Notes: generated by a model from the sequence alone, not told the origin. A DNA stretch of 10,179 nt from Synergistaceae bacterium (GCA_017394925.1 JAFPWQ010000092.1:1-10179); one strand, 5' to 3'. Positions 1 to 6,001 are shown, counted from the stretch's first letter. Numbers and translations: made by a program.

Positions 1-294
1 CCGAGAACAAAAAAACTCTCAATGATTTTCTTTATTCTGTCTCTCCTGTCGACGCTTTCATTCATGATGAACTCACCCGCGATGATTCAATGGGTCCGTA
101 TTCAATCAAAGAGCTGTATTTTATATAATGAATGGTGCCAGTCCGCAGGTCATACTCCTTTAGCCAGAACTCGTTTCAGGGCTATCTTCCTTGACCATAT
201 CGAAATGACACGAAGAGATGTTATCATCAGCGATTATAACGGCGAAGAAACTTTCAAATTCCCTCCGTACGTCCCTGTCAGCGATAGTATTGAC

Positions 295-336
295 GATGAT
301 ATTCCTGATGATATTCCTGATGATGTTCATGATGAT
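295..336 (+). repeat. Tandem 12-base repeat encoding DDIPDDIPDDVHDD
   Basis: Units GATGATATTCCT at 295-306 and 307-318 are identical. A third unit at 319-330 differs at two bases and a half unit follows at 331-336. In the primase frame they encode a short acidic, probably disordered linker just after the winged-helix domain. Copy number may vary between related elements. Confidence 0.8.
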
Positions 337-810
337 AATGCAGTCGGTGATAATGACCCCGAAAAATTTGTTATCCCGGATGAATGGATTAAACATGATG
401 CAGGCCATGATTCACATAAAGAAAGAGTGAATGCAGAAAATGATACAGGTGAAAGTGATGACAAACACGCACAGAATTTACCAGTCCAGCCAAGAAAACA
501 TAACTCAGTCCAGGACACAATTAATGCCCTCCAGAAATATTTTGCTGAACACGAAATCAAAGTTACAGCTCAGGGGCATATCCCATACACACAAAGCGAA
601 ATCCGCTCAATAGTCAATGCATCACGATTTGAGAACGGCAGTTTTGAACAGAAACGTGATGATATTATCCGCACTCTTCAGAACGGCAAATATCCGAAAA
701 CTGTTCAGTCTTCACTCGAATATAAGCAGTCCATGTTCGAAGATGAACTTAACCATATGATTGATGAAGCCATGCGTGAAAATGAACAGAAAAAAAAAAG
801 AAAGGTGAAA

Positions 811-1047
811 ATGACAATGAAACCCAAAAATAAAGAACGCTTTGATGCCGAACTCAAAGATATACTTCACACTCTGAAAGAACAAAAATTACGCAAACGT
901 CTCACTCTGGATTTTTTAGCTGACGTTCTGCGTGTGAGCCGTTATACCGTGTGTGCGTGGCTGAACAGAAAACACTCGCCTAATCCGTTTAACCGCAGAC
1001 GCATAGCAAAGCTGAATAAAAAACTGCAGGAGGGTTTTTTAGTATGA
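811..1047 (+). CDS. Small helix-turn-helix DNA-binding protein (78 aa), possible independent start
   Basis: ATG 811 follows AAAGGTG (801-807), a plausible ribosome binding site, and gives a 78-residue basic protein. Residues ~31-55 (LTLDFLADVLRVSRYTVCAWL) have the spacing of a Cro/CI-like helix-turn-helix, followed by an Arg/Lys-rich tail. It is in frame with the upstream primase-like ORF and may be only its C-terminal end. However, removing one A from the A10 tract at 790-799 would end the upstream gene at TGA 805-807 (numbered as in the present sequence, 806-808), leaving this as a separate gene in the usual tight phage arrangement. The end overlaps the next start by four bases (ATGA 1044-1047), suggesting translational coupling. 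Likely a phage regulator; target unknown. Confidence 0.55.
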   Translation: MTMKPKNKERFDAELKDILHTLKEQKLRKRLTLDFLADVLRVSRYTVCAWLNRKHSPNPFNRRRIAKLNKKLQEGFLV

Positions 1048-1529
1048 ATTTTAGTGATGCCTGTTTGCTCAAACCAGAAGAAGTTCTCAGATACTACAAG
1101 GCTTTCAGCTTTTATTACAGGACACTCAAAGAAGAATATTATGCACTTAAATCCGCCGGAGATATTCACGTTCAGGATTACAGCGAGAAAGTAAACTCAG
1201 GCAATAAAATCTCTATGCCCGTCGAAGAATACAATGCAAAACTTGACGGTCTGCTTGATAAAATCAAAGAAATTTATATTTATATTCAAAGCGTGAACTC
1301 CCTGATCACAGAGCTCAGAAATCCCGCAAATATTCTTGACAAGGCTAAATCTGACATCGCACTCGAAATCATTTCGTCGCATTTCTGGAAATATGAATCT
1401 CTTGAATTCATCAGCAAAAAAATATGCATTGATATTTCTGACCTGGAAAAAATAAAAAATTATACGTTGTGCAGATTAAGGTTTTCTATGGATAGTAAAA
1501 TTGCAGATGTGCGCGCCTTGACAATGTGA
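1044..1529 (+). CDS. Phage protein of unknown function, possibly a RinA/ArpU/DUF1492-like late regulator
   Basis: 161 residues, starting at ATG 1044 with a strong site (AGGAGGG around 1028-1034) and overlapping the preceding stop by ATGA. It is mostly helical in character: a Tyr/Lys-rich N-terminal third (YYKAFSFYYRTLKEEYY), a central helix-rich segment (about residues 60-100), and a C-terminal part (roughly residues 105-150) that reads like a degenerate sigma-region-4/HTH segment (FWKYESLEFISKKICIDISDLEKIKNYTLCRLRF). That organisation and its place directly before the small terminase gene are typical of Firmicutes-phage late-gene activators, but no diagnostic motif is visible. The function is inferred from position and weak resemblance. 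If it is a regulator, the repeated motifs just downstream are the obvious candidate targets. Confidence 0.7.
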   Translation: MNFSDACLLKPEEVLRYYKAFSFYYRTLKEEYYALKSAGDIHVQDYSEKVNSGNKISMPVEEYNAKLDGLLDKIKEIYIYIQSVNSLITELRNPANILDKAKSDIALEIISSHFWKYESLEFISKKICIDISDLEKIKNYTLCRLRFSMDSKIADVRALTM

Positions 1530-1609
1530 AATAATCTTGCACGGTAAAAAATAACAGAAATATATTCAGGAAAAAAATTATATTCCCAAAAGAAAAAAAA
1601 TCAGCTTTT

Positions 1610-1710
1610 GAACGTGTTCGTTAAAACCCGACCTTGTAACACGTTCTATTGCTCTGCTGTTTTATGCGCGGCCGTTGTTTTTTTTTACATCTGAATTTAC
1701 ACGTTCTATT
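1610..1710 (+). repeat. Three copies of an ACACGTTC motif, one inverted
   Basis: ACACGTTCTATT occurs exactly at 1639-1650 and 1699-1710, 60 bases apart. GAACGTGTT at 1610-1618 is the exact reverse complement of AACACGTTC at 1638-1646. Two direct copies plus one inverted copy in 100 bases upstream of the small terminase gene suggest protein-binding sites, either for a terminase small subunit (cosB R-site analogue) or a late regulator. Confidence 0.65.
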
Positions 1711-1743
1711 ATAAAGGTACTGTTTGATGCCCATAACTACATT

Positions 1744-1804
1744 ATGAGCCTCCCAGACCCCGCTTTTTTGCTAGATACAGATAAATTCTACATTTGAGGC
1801 TCAT
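1744..1804 (+). repeat. Perfect 9-base inverted repeat with 43-base loop
   Basis: ATGAGCCTC (1744-1752) is the exact reverse complement of GAGGCTCAT (1796-1804), and a T5 run ends the right arm (1804-1808). The loop is long for an intrinsic terminator. The right arm overlaps the second of two direct copies, TTTTTGCTAGAT (1765-1776) and TTTTTGGCTAGAT (1804-1816). It could fold as RNA or mark a protein-binding site; no family recognised. Confidence 0.5.
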
Positions 1805-1815
1805 TTTTGGCTAGA

Positions 1816-1848
1816 TTTTCACTAAAATAAAGTTTGATATACTCAAAC
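1816..1848 (+). promoter_or_regulatory. Extended -10 promoter overlapped by a palindromic operator, driving the packaging/head operon
   Basis: A -35-like TTTTCA (1816-1821) is 16 bases from TATACT (1838-1843), which is preceded by TG at 1835-1836 (TGATATACT, an extended -10). The -10 box sits in the dyad GTTTGA-TATAC-TCAAAC (1832-1848), a perfect 6-base inverted repeat with a 5-base spacer. This arrangement would let a dimeric repressor block polymerase. Transcription would start near 1850, about 40 bases before the small terminase start. Predicted from sequence only. Confidence 0.5.
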
Positions 1849-1890
1849 AATATATGTAAAAAGTATAAAAAGCAGGAGAAAAGAGAAAAA

Positions 1891-2184
1891 ATGAATCAGT
1901 TAAAGAATCAGGAATTAATCGAGGCACAAATCAGATTAACTAATGCGCGTGCTGACAGATTTGAATTCCGGAATAAAATCGAACGCGGAGAATATATTCA
2001 CCGTGATGCAGTCAATAAGGCCTATGCTGATATTGTTACGAGCGTTAAGAATAAATTATTGGGACTTCCGGCTAAACTTGCACCGAGATTAACGGGTGAA
2101 ACTGAACAGGTTATAGCATGGAGAATAAAAGAAAGTGTGGTTGAGATATTAAATGAGCTTGCCGAAGGAAAACTCGTTTCATGA
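1891..2184 (+). CDS. Terminase small subunit, Nu1-like, lacking the N-terminal DNA-binding domain
   Basis: 97 residues from ATG 1891, with AGGAGA at 1874-1879 as ribosome binding site. A longer reading from TTG 1834 would begin inside the promoter and is rejected. The sequence (RLTNARADRFEFRNKIERGE, then a V..AYADIV...KNKLLGLPAKLAPRL stretch and a helical end) matches the central and C-terminal part of the lambda Nu1 family, which recognises phage DNA and brings the large subunit to the packaging start. Nu1 is about twice as long and begins with a winged helix-turn-helix; that domain is absent here and no remnant is visible upstream. DNA recognition would need another protein or a different surface. 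The next two genes are tightly coupled to it. Confidence 0.8.
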   Translation: MNQLKNQELIEAQIRLTNARADRFEFRNKIERGEYIHRDAVNKAYADIVTSVKNKLLGLPAKLAPRLTGETEQVIAWRIKESVVEILNELAEGKLVS

Positions 2185-2323
2185 AGAATTAAAGCCTTGT
2201 CCGTTCTGCGGGCACAAATGTGTAAATCCTGCCTGCATAGTCCGTCCGCAAACACAGCTAAAAGCATTCAAAGACGAAATTCCCGAAATGATAAGAGCAT
2301 GGAATGAGAGAGCGAATAAATGA
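2153..2323 (+). CDS. Small zinc-ribbon protein, Lar-like (56 aa)
   Basis: 56 residues from ATG 2153. It overlaps the end of the small terminase gene by 32 bases and the start of the large terminase by ATGA (2320-2323). The N-terminal half has LKPCPFCG (residues 13-20) with further cysteines at 23 and 29, and the end has MIRAWNERA. LKPCPFCG plus a C-terminal AWN(E/R)R is the signature of the restriction-alleviation Lar family and related small phage zinc ribbons, which antagonise or modulate host restriction. The ribosome binding site is weak, so expression probably depends on coupling to the upstream gene. Such proteins usually sit in early phage regions; a place between the terminase subunits is unusual. 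A packaging-related accessory role is the alternative. Confidence 0.65.
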   Translation: MSLPKENSFHEELKPCPFCGHKCVNPACIVRPQTQLKAFKDEIPEMIRAWNERANK

Positions 2324-3078
2324 TACTGGATAAATCATTCTGGTTACCGCCGCCGGATTTAAGCATATCACAATGGGCTGATGAATTCAGACGCATACCA
2401 CCGGAGGCAAGTGCTGAACCTGGTATCTGGAATACATCACGTGCAGAATATCAGCGTGAGATCATGAATGCCATAAGCGATTCATTAACTGAACGGGTTA
2501 TCATGATGACAGCCGCTCAAGTAGGCAAAAGCGAAATCATTCTTAACACTATAGGCTACTATATCGACAAAGAACCCGCACCGATTTTACTCATTAATCC
2601 CACGCTTGAAATGGGCGAATCATTCAGCAAAGACAGACTTGCACCCATGATTAGAGATACGCCGTGCTTAAGCGCAAAAATAGCAGATCCAAGAACACGC
2701 GATTCAGGCAATACGCTTTTGCACAAGAAATTTGCAGGAGGACATATCACGATTGCAGGAGCAAATTCACCGGCAAGTCTTGCATCACGGCCGATAAGAA
2801 TTTTATTATGCGATGAAGTTGACAGGTATCCTTTGAGTGCAGGCACTGAAGGAGACCCTTTGACACTTGCCATGAAAAGGACTCAGAATTTCTGGAACAG
2901 GCGTATAGTCTGGGTATCGACGCCGACATTGAGAAGCACATCAAGAATATCTCAGGCGTTTGAGAATTCGAGTCAGGAAGAATGGACTGTGCCGTGCAAA
3001 CGATGCGGGAAATATAACTCGTTTGAATGGGCACGCATAATCTATAAAGAACGGACTGAACCAGTCATGATATGTTAA
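2320..3078 (+). CDS. Terminase large subunit fragment 1: ATPase domain
   Basis: 252 residues from ATG 2320 to the premature TAA. Walker A is AAQVGKS (residues 65-71); Walker B is ILLCDEVDRYP (161-171) with the DE pair at 165-166; the coupling motif VSTPT is at 199-203. A first zinc knuckle CKRCG is at 226-230, and the first Cys of a second knuckle is the last residue (252). The truncated product keeps the ATPase core but lacks the nuclease. Translation is coupled to the preceding zinc-ribbon gene by ATGA. Function as gpA-family motor is certain at the family level; activity of this fragment is doubtful. Confidence 0.9.
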   Translation: MILDKSFWLPPPDLSISQWADEFRRIPPEASAEPGIWNTSRAEYQREIMNAISDSLTERVIMMTAAQVGKSEIILNTIGYYIDKEPAPILLINPTLEMGESFSKDRLAPMIRDTPCLSAKIADPRTRDSGNTLLHKKFAGGHITIAGANSPASLASRPIRILLCDEVDRYPLSAGTEGDPLTLAMKRTQNFWNRRIVWVSTPTLRSTSRISQAFENSSQEEWTVPCKRCGKYNSFEWARIIYKERTEPVMIC

Positions 3079-3891
3079 CACTGCGGGTATGAAGGCAGTC
3101 AGCGAGACTGGAGCGAAAATCAGCATAAAGGACAATGGCAGGTCATGAATCCGGCTGTAACGAAAAACAGAGGTTTTCACATGAACGCATTTGCTAGTCC
3201 GTGGGTATCATGGGCAAATCTCATAGAGCAGTACACAGAGGCATATAACAACGGAGAAGAGCAATTAAAAGTGTGGGTTAATACAGTCTTAGGTGAACCG
3301 TTTGAGAGTTCCGGCGGGATTATTGAGCTTGAAGAAATTGAATCGCACGGTGAAGTTTATGATGCTGAAATTCCCGAAGGTGTGAAAGTTTTGACTTGCG
3401 GCGTTGATGTTCAGGATGACAGAGTTGAATGTGAGACTGTCGGCTGGGGAGTCAATCATGAATCATGGGGCATAGATTACCGGGTGATATACGGCAATCC
3501 AGCGGGCAGTGAATTATGGCAGATGTTAGACGAGTATTTACTCAGGGAATGGCATTATGCAGACGGTGAAGCATTACGTGTTGCATGTACATGCATAGAT
3601 TCAGGGGGACATTTCACGGACGAAGTATATTTATTCTGCAAAGGCAAGGTGAAACGGAATGTATTTGCGATAGTGGGACGCGGACAAATGGGTTTGCCGT
3701 CAGTGAGCAGACCAACGCGTAACAACCGCAGGCGTGTATTGCTATTCACATTGGGGGTCAGCACGATTAAAGGCGTACTGCATTCGAGGCTGAACGCTAA
3801 GAAATTTACACCTGGATACTGTCATATTTTCCGTTGGATTCAGAGACACGTAACAGAGGATATGACAGGAAATATTTTCAGGGTTTATTGA
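3079..3891 (+). pseudogene. Terminase large subunit fragment 2: nuclease domain, first part
   Basis: The frame of fragment 1 continues after the stop with HCGYEGSQRDW, completing the second knuckle. Methionines at 3145 and 3181 could restart translation, but neither has a good ribosome binding site. The body contains GVDVQDDRVE (Asp-rich beta strand typical of the gpA nuclease core) and CIDSGGHFTDEVY, followed by a VSTIKGVL...GYCH stretch. After the GYCH stretch the frame is wrong: residues from about 3826 to TGA... the ORF end at 3891 (IFRWIQRHVTED...) are shifted translation. Not an independent gene. Confidence 0.85.
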
Positions 3892-4178
3892 GCGAGAGGA
3901 TGATACTGAAACGTGAACGTGGAAAAGATGTTATTCGCTGGGAACAGAGAGACAGGCATATCAGGAATGAACCCCTTGACTGCAGGGTCTATGCAGCAGG
4001 AGCGTATGAAATACTTAATCCGCGAATTATATCCGGCCATGAAGACGACAACCATTCCGCCGGCATTATGGGACACAAGACCAATGTCAGCCCGAAAAAT
4101 CAAACGTGCATTGAAACGCAGAGAACGCAAAGAAAGAATAAAACAGTCAGAATAATACGCGGAGGCATGATGATATGA
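3828..4178 (+). pseudogene. Terminase large subunit fragment 3: C-terminal part
   Basis: In this frame the missing continuation reads FPLDSETRNRGYDRKYFQGL, then WEQRDRHIRNEPLDCRVYAAGAYEILNP. The NE.LDC.VYA motif is the conserved last acidic/structural block of gpA-type terminases. A start at TTG 3834 is only formal; there is no ribosome binding site. After about 4032 the reading becomes atypical in this frame, whereas another frame gives a plausible basic tail ending at 4155. This frame itself ends at TGA 4176-4178, overlapping ATG 4175. Confidence 0.8.
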
Positions 4179-4273
4179 AAAATTTAGCCGGGACGTTAAA
4201 GAGTCCTGCTGCGAAAAAATTTTGTCCTGATTCAAGTCATGCGTATTGCGGCGGAAATATACGGAGGGGATGA
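4175..4273 (+). CDS. Tiny protein of unknown function (32 aa)
   Basis: ATG 4175 lies nine bases after a clear GGAGG (4161-4165), with ATGA overlap to the terminase-frame stop at 4176-4178. The 32 residues begin MKNLAGTLKSPAAKK and contain Cys at 17 and 25; no membrane segment or known motif. It ends at TGA 4271-4273, and its last codons contain the ribosome binding site (GGAGGG, 4263-4268) of the following connector gene, four bases before that start. It could be a genuine small phage protein or a leader that couples translation of the terminase and connector genes. Confidence 0.4.
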   Translation: MKNLAGTLKSPAAKKFCPDSSHAYCGGNIRRG

Positions 4274-4277
4274 AGCA

Positions 4278-4541
4278 ATGAGCTATATGAATTCGCGTGA
4301 ACGTCTGCAAATTATAGAGGCAAGACTGAATTTATATCTCAGGGCAGAAAAGGCAATATTAGCCGGGCAGAGTTATTCAGTTGAGGGATTAAGTTTAACG
4401 CGTGCGGATTTAAGCAAAGTGCAGAAATTAATCTCAGAACTTGAACGGGAATATTTGCGTCTGGAAAGAAAATTAAATCCGGCATATAAACGATCAAGAA
4501 TACGATATGTGATACCCGGAGATGAGGTAAGAATAAAATGA
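4278..4541 (+). CDS. Head-tail connector protein, gpW-like
   Basis: 87 residues from ATG 4278, chosen over an earlier TTG at 4239 because GGAGGG (4263-4268) lies at the right distance. The YLRAEKAILAGQSYSVEGLSLTRADL block is typical of gpW/DUF6148-type small connectors, followed by a helical KVQKLISELEREYLRLERKL segment and a basic end. In lambda, gpW joins the filled head before gpFII and the tail are added. Its place immediately before the portal gene is the lambda order. The stop overlaps the portal start by ATGA (4538-4541), so the two are likely coupled. Confidence 0.8.
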   Translation: MSYMNSRERLQIIEARLNLYLRAEKAILAGQSYSVEGLSLTRADLSKVQKLISELEREYLRLERKLNPAYKRSRIRYVIPGDEVRIK

Positions 4542-6001
4542 GCCGAAAAATGAGAGTGAATGCATCAGGATATTCACAGCACGGAGCAAGCAGATCGAGG
4601 CCTGCATTATTGAAGTGGTACGCATCAAGCAAATCGCCTCATGAAGATATTTCCCAGAACATAAAGATCTTGCGTGAACGTTCAAGAGATTTATATGCAG
4701 GGGGCGGTCCGTTAGGCAGAGGAGCAATTGACAGATTAGTATTGAATGCAATCGGATCGGGGTTGAAGCTAAACGTTCGAATTGACCCTGAGCGTCTCGG
4801 AATGAGTGAGAGTAAAGCGCGGGAATGGGCAAGTCAGACTGAATCAGAATTTTCATACTGGGCAGAAAATAAAGACTGTGATATTTCCAGAATGCTTAAT
4901 TTCTACGAGCTTCAATCATTGGCCATGAAAAGCGTTTTGTTGGACGGTGAATGTCTTGTGCTTTTGCCCATGAGAAAAATTGAGCCGAATGCGTATTCGT
5001 TATGCATACAGTTAATTGAGTCAGAGCGTCTTGAAAGTCCGACGGAGAAATATTTAGACCGAATGATTGACGAAGGGGTTGAACTTGATGTGTCAGGTGA
5101 ACCGGTTGCCTACTGGATAGCGAACAGGAATCCGAATGCCGAAATTTTACATCAGCCATTGCTTGAACATAAAAGAATTCGTGTATTCGGTTATAACTCT
5201 GGGAGGCGTAACATCATACACTTAATGAATCCTGAACGTATCAATCAGCATAGAGGCGTGCCGTTTCTAGCACCTGTGATTGAAGTTCTGCGTCAGCTTG
5301 GAAGATATACGGATGCGGAGTTAATGGCGGCAGTAGTGTCGGGAATGTACGCGATATTTTTCGAGCATGAGCCGCGTGATGAAATGAATATCGGCGAGGA
5401 AGATTTTGCAGTCGAAGAAGGACTCGGAGAAACAACCGGGCTTGAAGGAATATCACAGGAGCAGTTATACAGTGCGATTATGGATTTGCCCGAAGGAGTT
5501 AAACCCGTAAGCGTGAGTCCCAACAGGCCGAATGTAAGTTTTGATGCGTTCATTCAGTCTCTGGTGAGGCAAATCGGAAGTGCATTAGGATTGCCCGCTG
5601 AATTGATATTAATGCAGTTCACCAGTTCGTATTCAGCCTCACGAGGAGCATTGCTTGAAGCCTGGAAGTTATTTAAATATTGGCGATCATGGTTTGCGAT
5701 GAATTTCTGCCAGGTGATATATGAAGAATGGTTAAGCGAGGCCGTATTGCTTGGGAGAATCAAAGCCCCCGGATATTTTGATGATGATGTTCTTCGGAAA
5801 GCGTATGCGTGGGCAGAATGGACCGGACCGAGTCAGGGACAGTTAGACCCGGTTAAAGAAGTGAACGCGGCGGCACTGAGAGTTCAGAATGGGTTCAGTA
5901 CGCGTCAGAAAGAGACTGCAGAATTAACCGGCGAAGATTATGACTTGAATGTTCGTCAGTTACAGCGTGAGGAGAGTTTAAGAAATGGCAGTAAAGGCTG
6001 A
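4538..6001 (+). CDS. Portal protein, lambda gpB family
   Basis: 487 residues, uninterrupted. Lambda-family portals form the dodecameric ring at one capsid vertex through which DNA enters and the tail attaches. Visible hallmarks: N-terminal RSRDLYAGGGPLGRGAIDRL followed by NAIGSGLKLN; a central LDGECLVLLPM and QLIESERLESP; HLMNPERINQHRGVPFLAPVIE, RYTDAELMAAV; and, near residues 350-390, GLPAELILMQF then SYSASRGALLEAWK. These are the conserved blocks of the lambda portal family. Length is slightly below lambda gpB (533 aa). It starts coupled to the gpW-like gene (ATGA) and its end overlaps the next small gene by 17 bases. No lesion seen. Confidence 0.95.
   Translation: MSRKMRVNASGYSQHGASRSRPALLKWYASSKSPHEDISQNIKILRERSRDLYAGGGPLGRGAIDRLVLNAIGSGLKLNVRIDPERLGMSESKAREWASQTESEFSYWAENKDCDISRMLNFYELQSLAMKSVLLDGECLVLLPMRKIEPNAYSLCIQLIESERLESPTEKYLDRMIDEGVELDVSGEPVAYWIANRNPNAEILHQPLLEHKRIRVFGYNSGRRNIIHLMNPERINQHRGVPFLAPVIEVLRQLGRYTDAELMAAVVSGMYAIFFEHEPRDEMNIGEEDFAVEEGLGETTGLEGISQEQLYSAIMDLPEGVKPVSVSPNRPNVSFDAFIQSLVRQIGSALGLPAELILMQFTSSYSASRGALLEAWKLFKYWRSWFAMNFCQVIYEEWLSEAVLLGRIKAPGYFDDDVLRKAYAWAEWTGPSQGQLDPVKEVNAAALRVQNGFSTRQKETAELTGEDYDLNVRQLQREESLRNGSKG

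Larger units (their letters stand above)
3..1047 (+). pseudogene. Phage D5/P4-type primase-helicase, C-terminal part, frameshifted and with a long extension
   Basis: The 5' part lies outside the window. From base 3, one frame encodes a peptide ending in KELYFI and then stops (TAA 126-128). The frame shared with the downstream ORF (opens at ATG 22) continues with YNEWCQSAGHTPLARTRF. Joined, they give the LY..Y..WC...G..PL....F pattern of the winged-helix C-terminus of phage primase-helicases that open DNA for replication. The joint is at 120-127, where loss of one TA from a TA repeat would restore both frame and spacing. The first ~33 residues of the ORF starting at ATG 22 are therefore probably out-of-frame translation, not a real N-terminus. 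After the winged helix comes an unrecognised, charged extension of nearly 200 residues, including an acidic DDIP repeat. The reading frame then runs through an A10 tract into a helix-turn-helix segment. Primase assignment is by pattern; the extension has no recognised function. Confidence 0.7.
1530..1890 (+). other. Non-coding control region upstream of the terminase genes; candidate cos site and late promoter
   Basis: About 360 bases without a credible gene on either strand. It is AT-rich, with a GC-rich palindromic island (GCGCGGCCG, 1666-1674) followed by a T9 run (1678-1686). It contains three ACACGTTC-type motifs, a 9-base inverted repeat, two TTTTTG(G)CTAGAT copies, and an extended -10 promoter. 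In lambda the cohesive-end site with its repeated terminase-binding R elements lies directly upstream of Nu1. The position here is the same, so a cosB-like role is plausible; binding by a late activator is the alternative. No terminator with a convincing stem was found after the gene ending at 1529. Confidence 0.5.
2320..4155 (+). pseudogene. Terminase large subunit, lambda gpA family, broken by a nonsense codon and frameshift(s)
   Basis: Read across its lesions this is a full-length gpA-type packaging motor and nuclease of about 610-620 residues, which would cut concatemers at cos and pump DNA into procapsids. Lesions: (1) TAA at 3076-3078, in frame, between the two cysteines of a CxxC knuckle; (2) an extra AT at about 3824-3827 that shifts the frame inside a conserved CHFPLDSE-type stretch; (3) possibly a lost TA at about 4026-4032, after which a basic tail (MSARKIKRALKRRERKERIK) ends at TAA 4153-4155. 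If lesion 3 is not real, the gene ends at TGA 4176-4178, overlapping the next ATG. Other genes here end in TGA, TAA and TAG, so recoding of TAA is unlikely. The separate fragments are listed below. Confidence 0.9.

Noticed and set aside
1663..1690. Rho-independent terminator from the GC-rich island plus T9 run
   Set aside because: CGGCCG is self-complementary without room for a loop; no stem of usable length precedes the T run.
1610..1710. CRISPR array
   Set aside because: Only two direct 12-base copies and one inverted one; no uniform repeats or spacers.
1834..1890. N-terminal extension of the small terminase from TTG 1834
   Set aside because: It lies within the promoter dyad and -10 region, is compositionally poor, and ATG 1891 has a ribosome binding site.
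2559..2873. Minus-strand ORF of 104 codons
   Set aside because: Antisense to the conserved terminase ATPase domain with no recognisable protein or start signal.
3076..3078. Reassignment of TAA to a sense codon
   Set aside because: Several intact genes here end in TAA at tight gene junctions (6186-6188, 7004-7006, 9283-9285), and TGA and TAG are also used as stops.
3913..4155. Separate 80-aa gene from ATG 3913
   Set aside because: Its first two thirds lie antiphase to the conserved NEPLDCRVYA block; only its basic tail may be real, as the end of the terminase.
3885..4310. Minus-strand ORF of 141 codons
   Set aside because: Covers the terminase end and connector start on the other strand, has no recognisable motifs, and lacks start signals.
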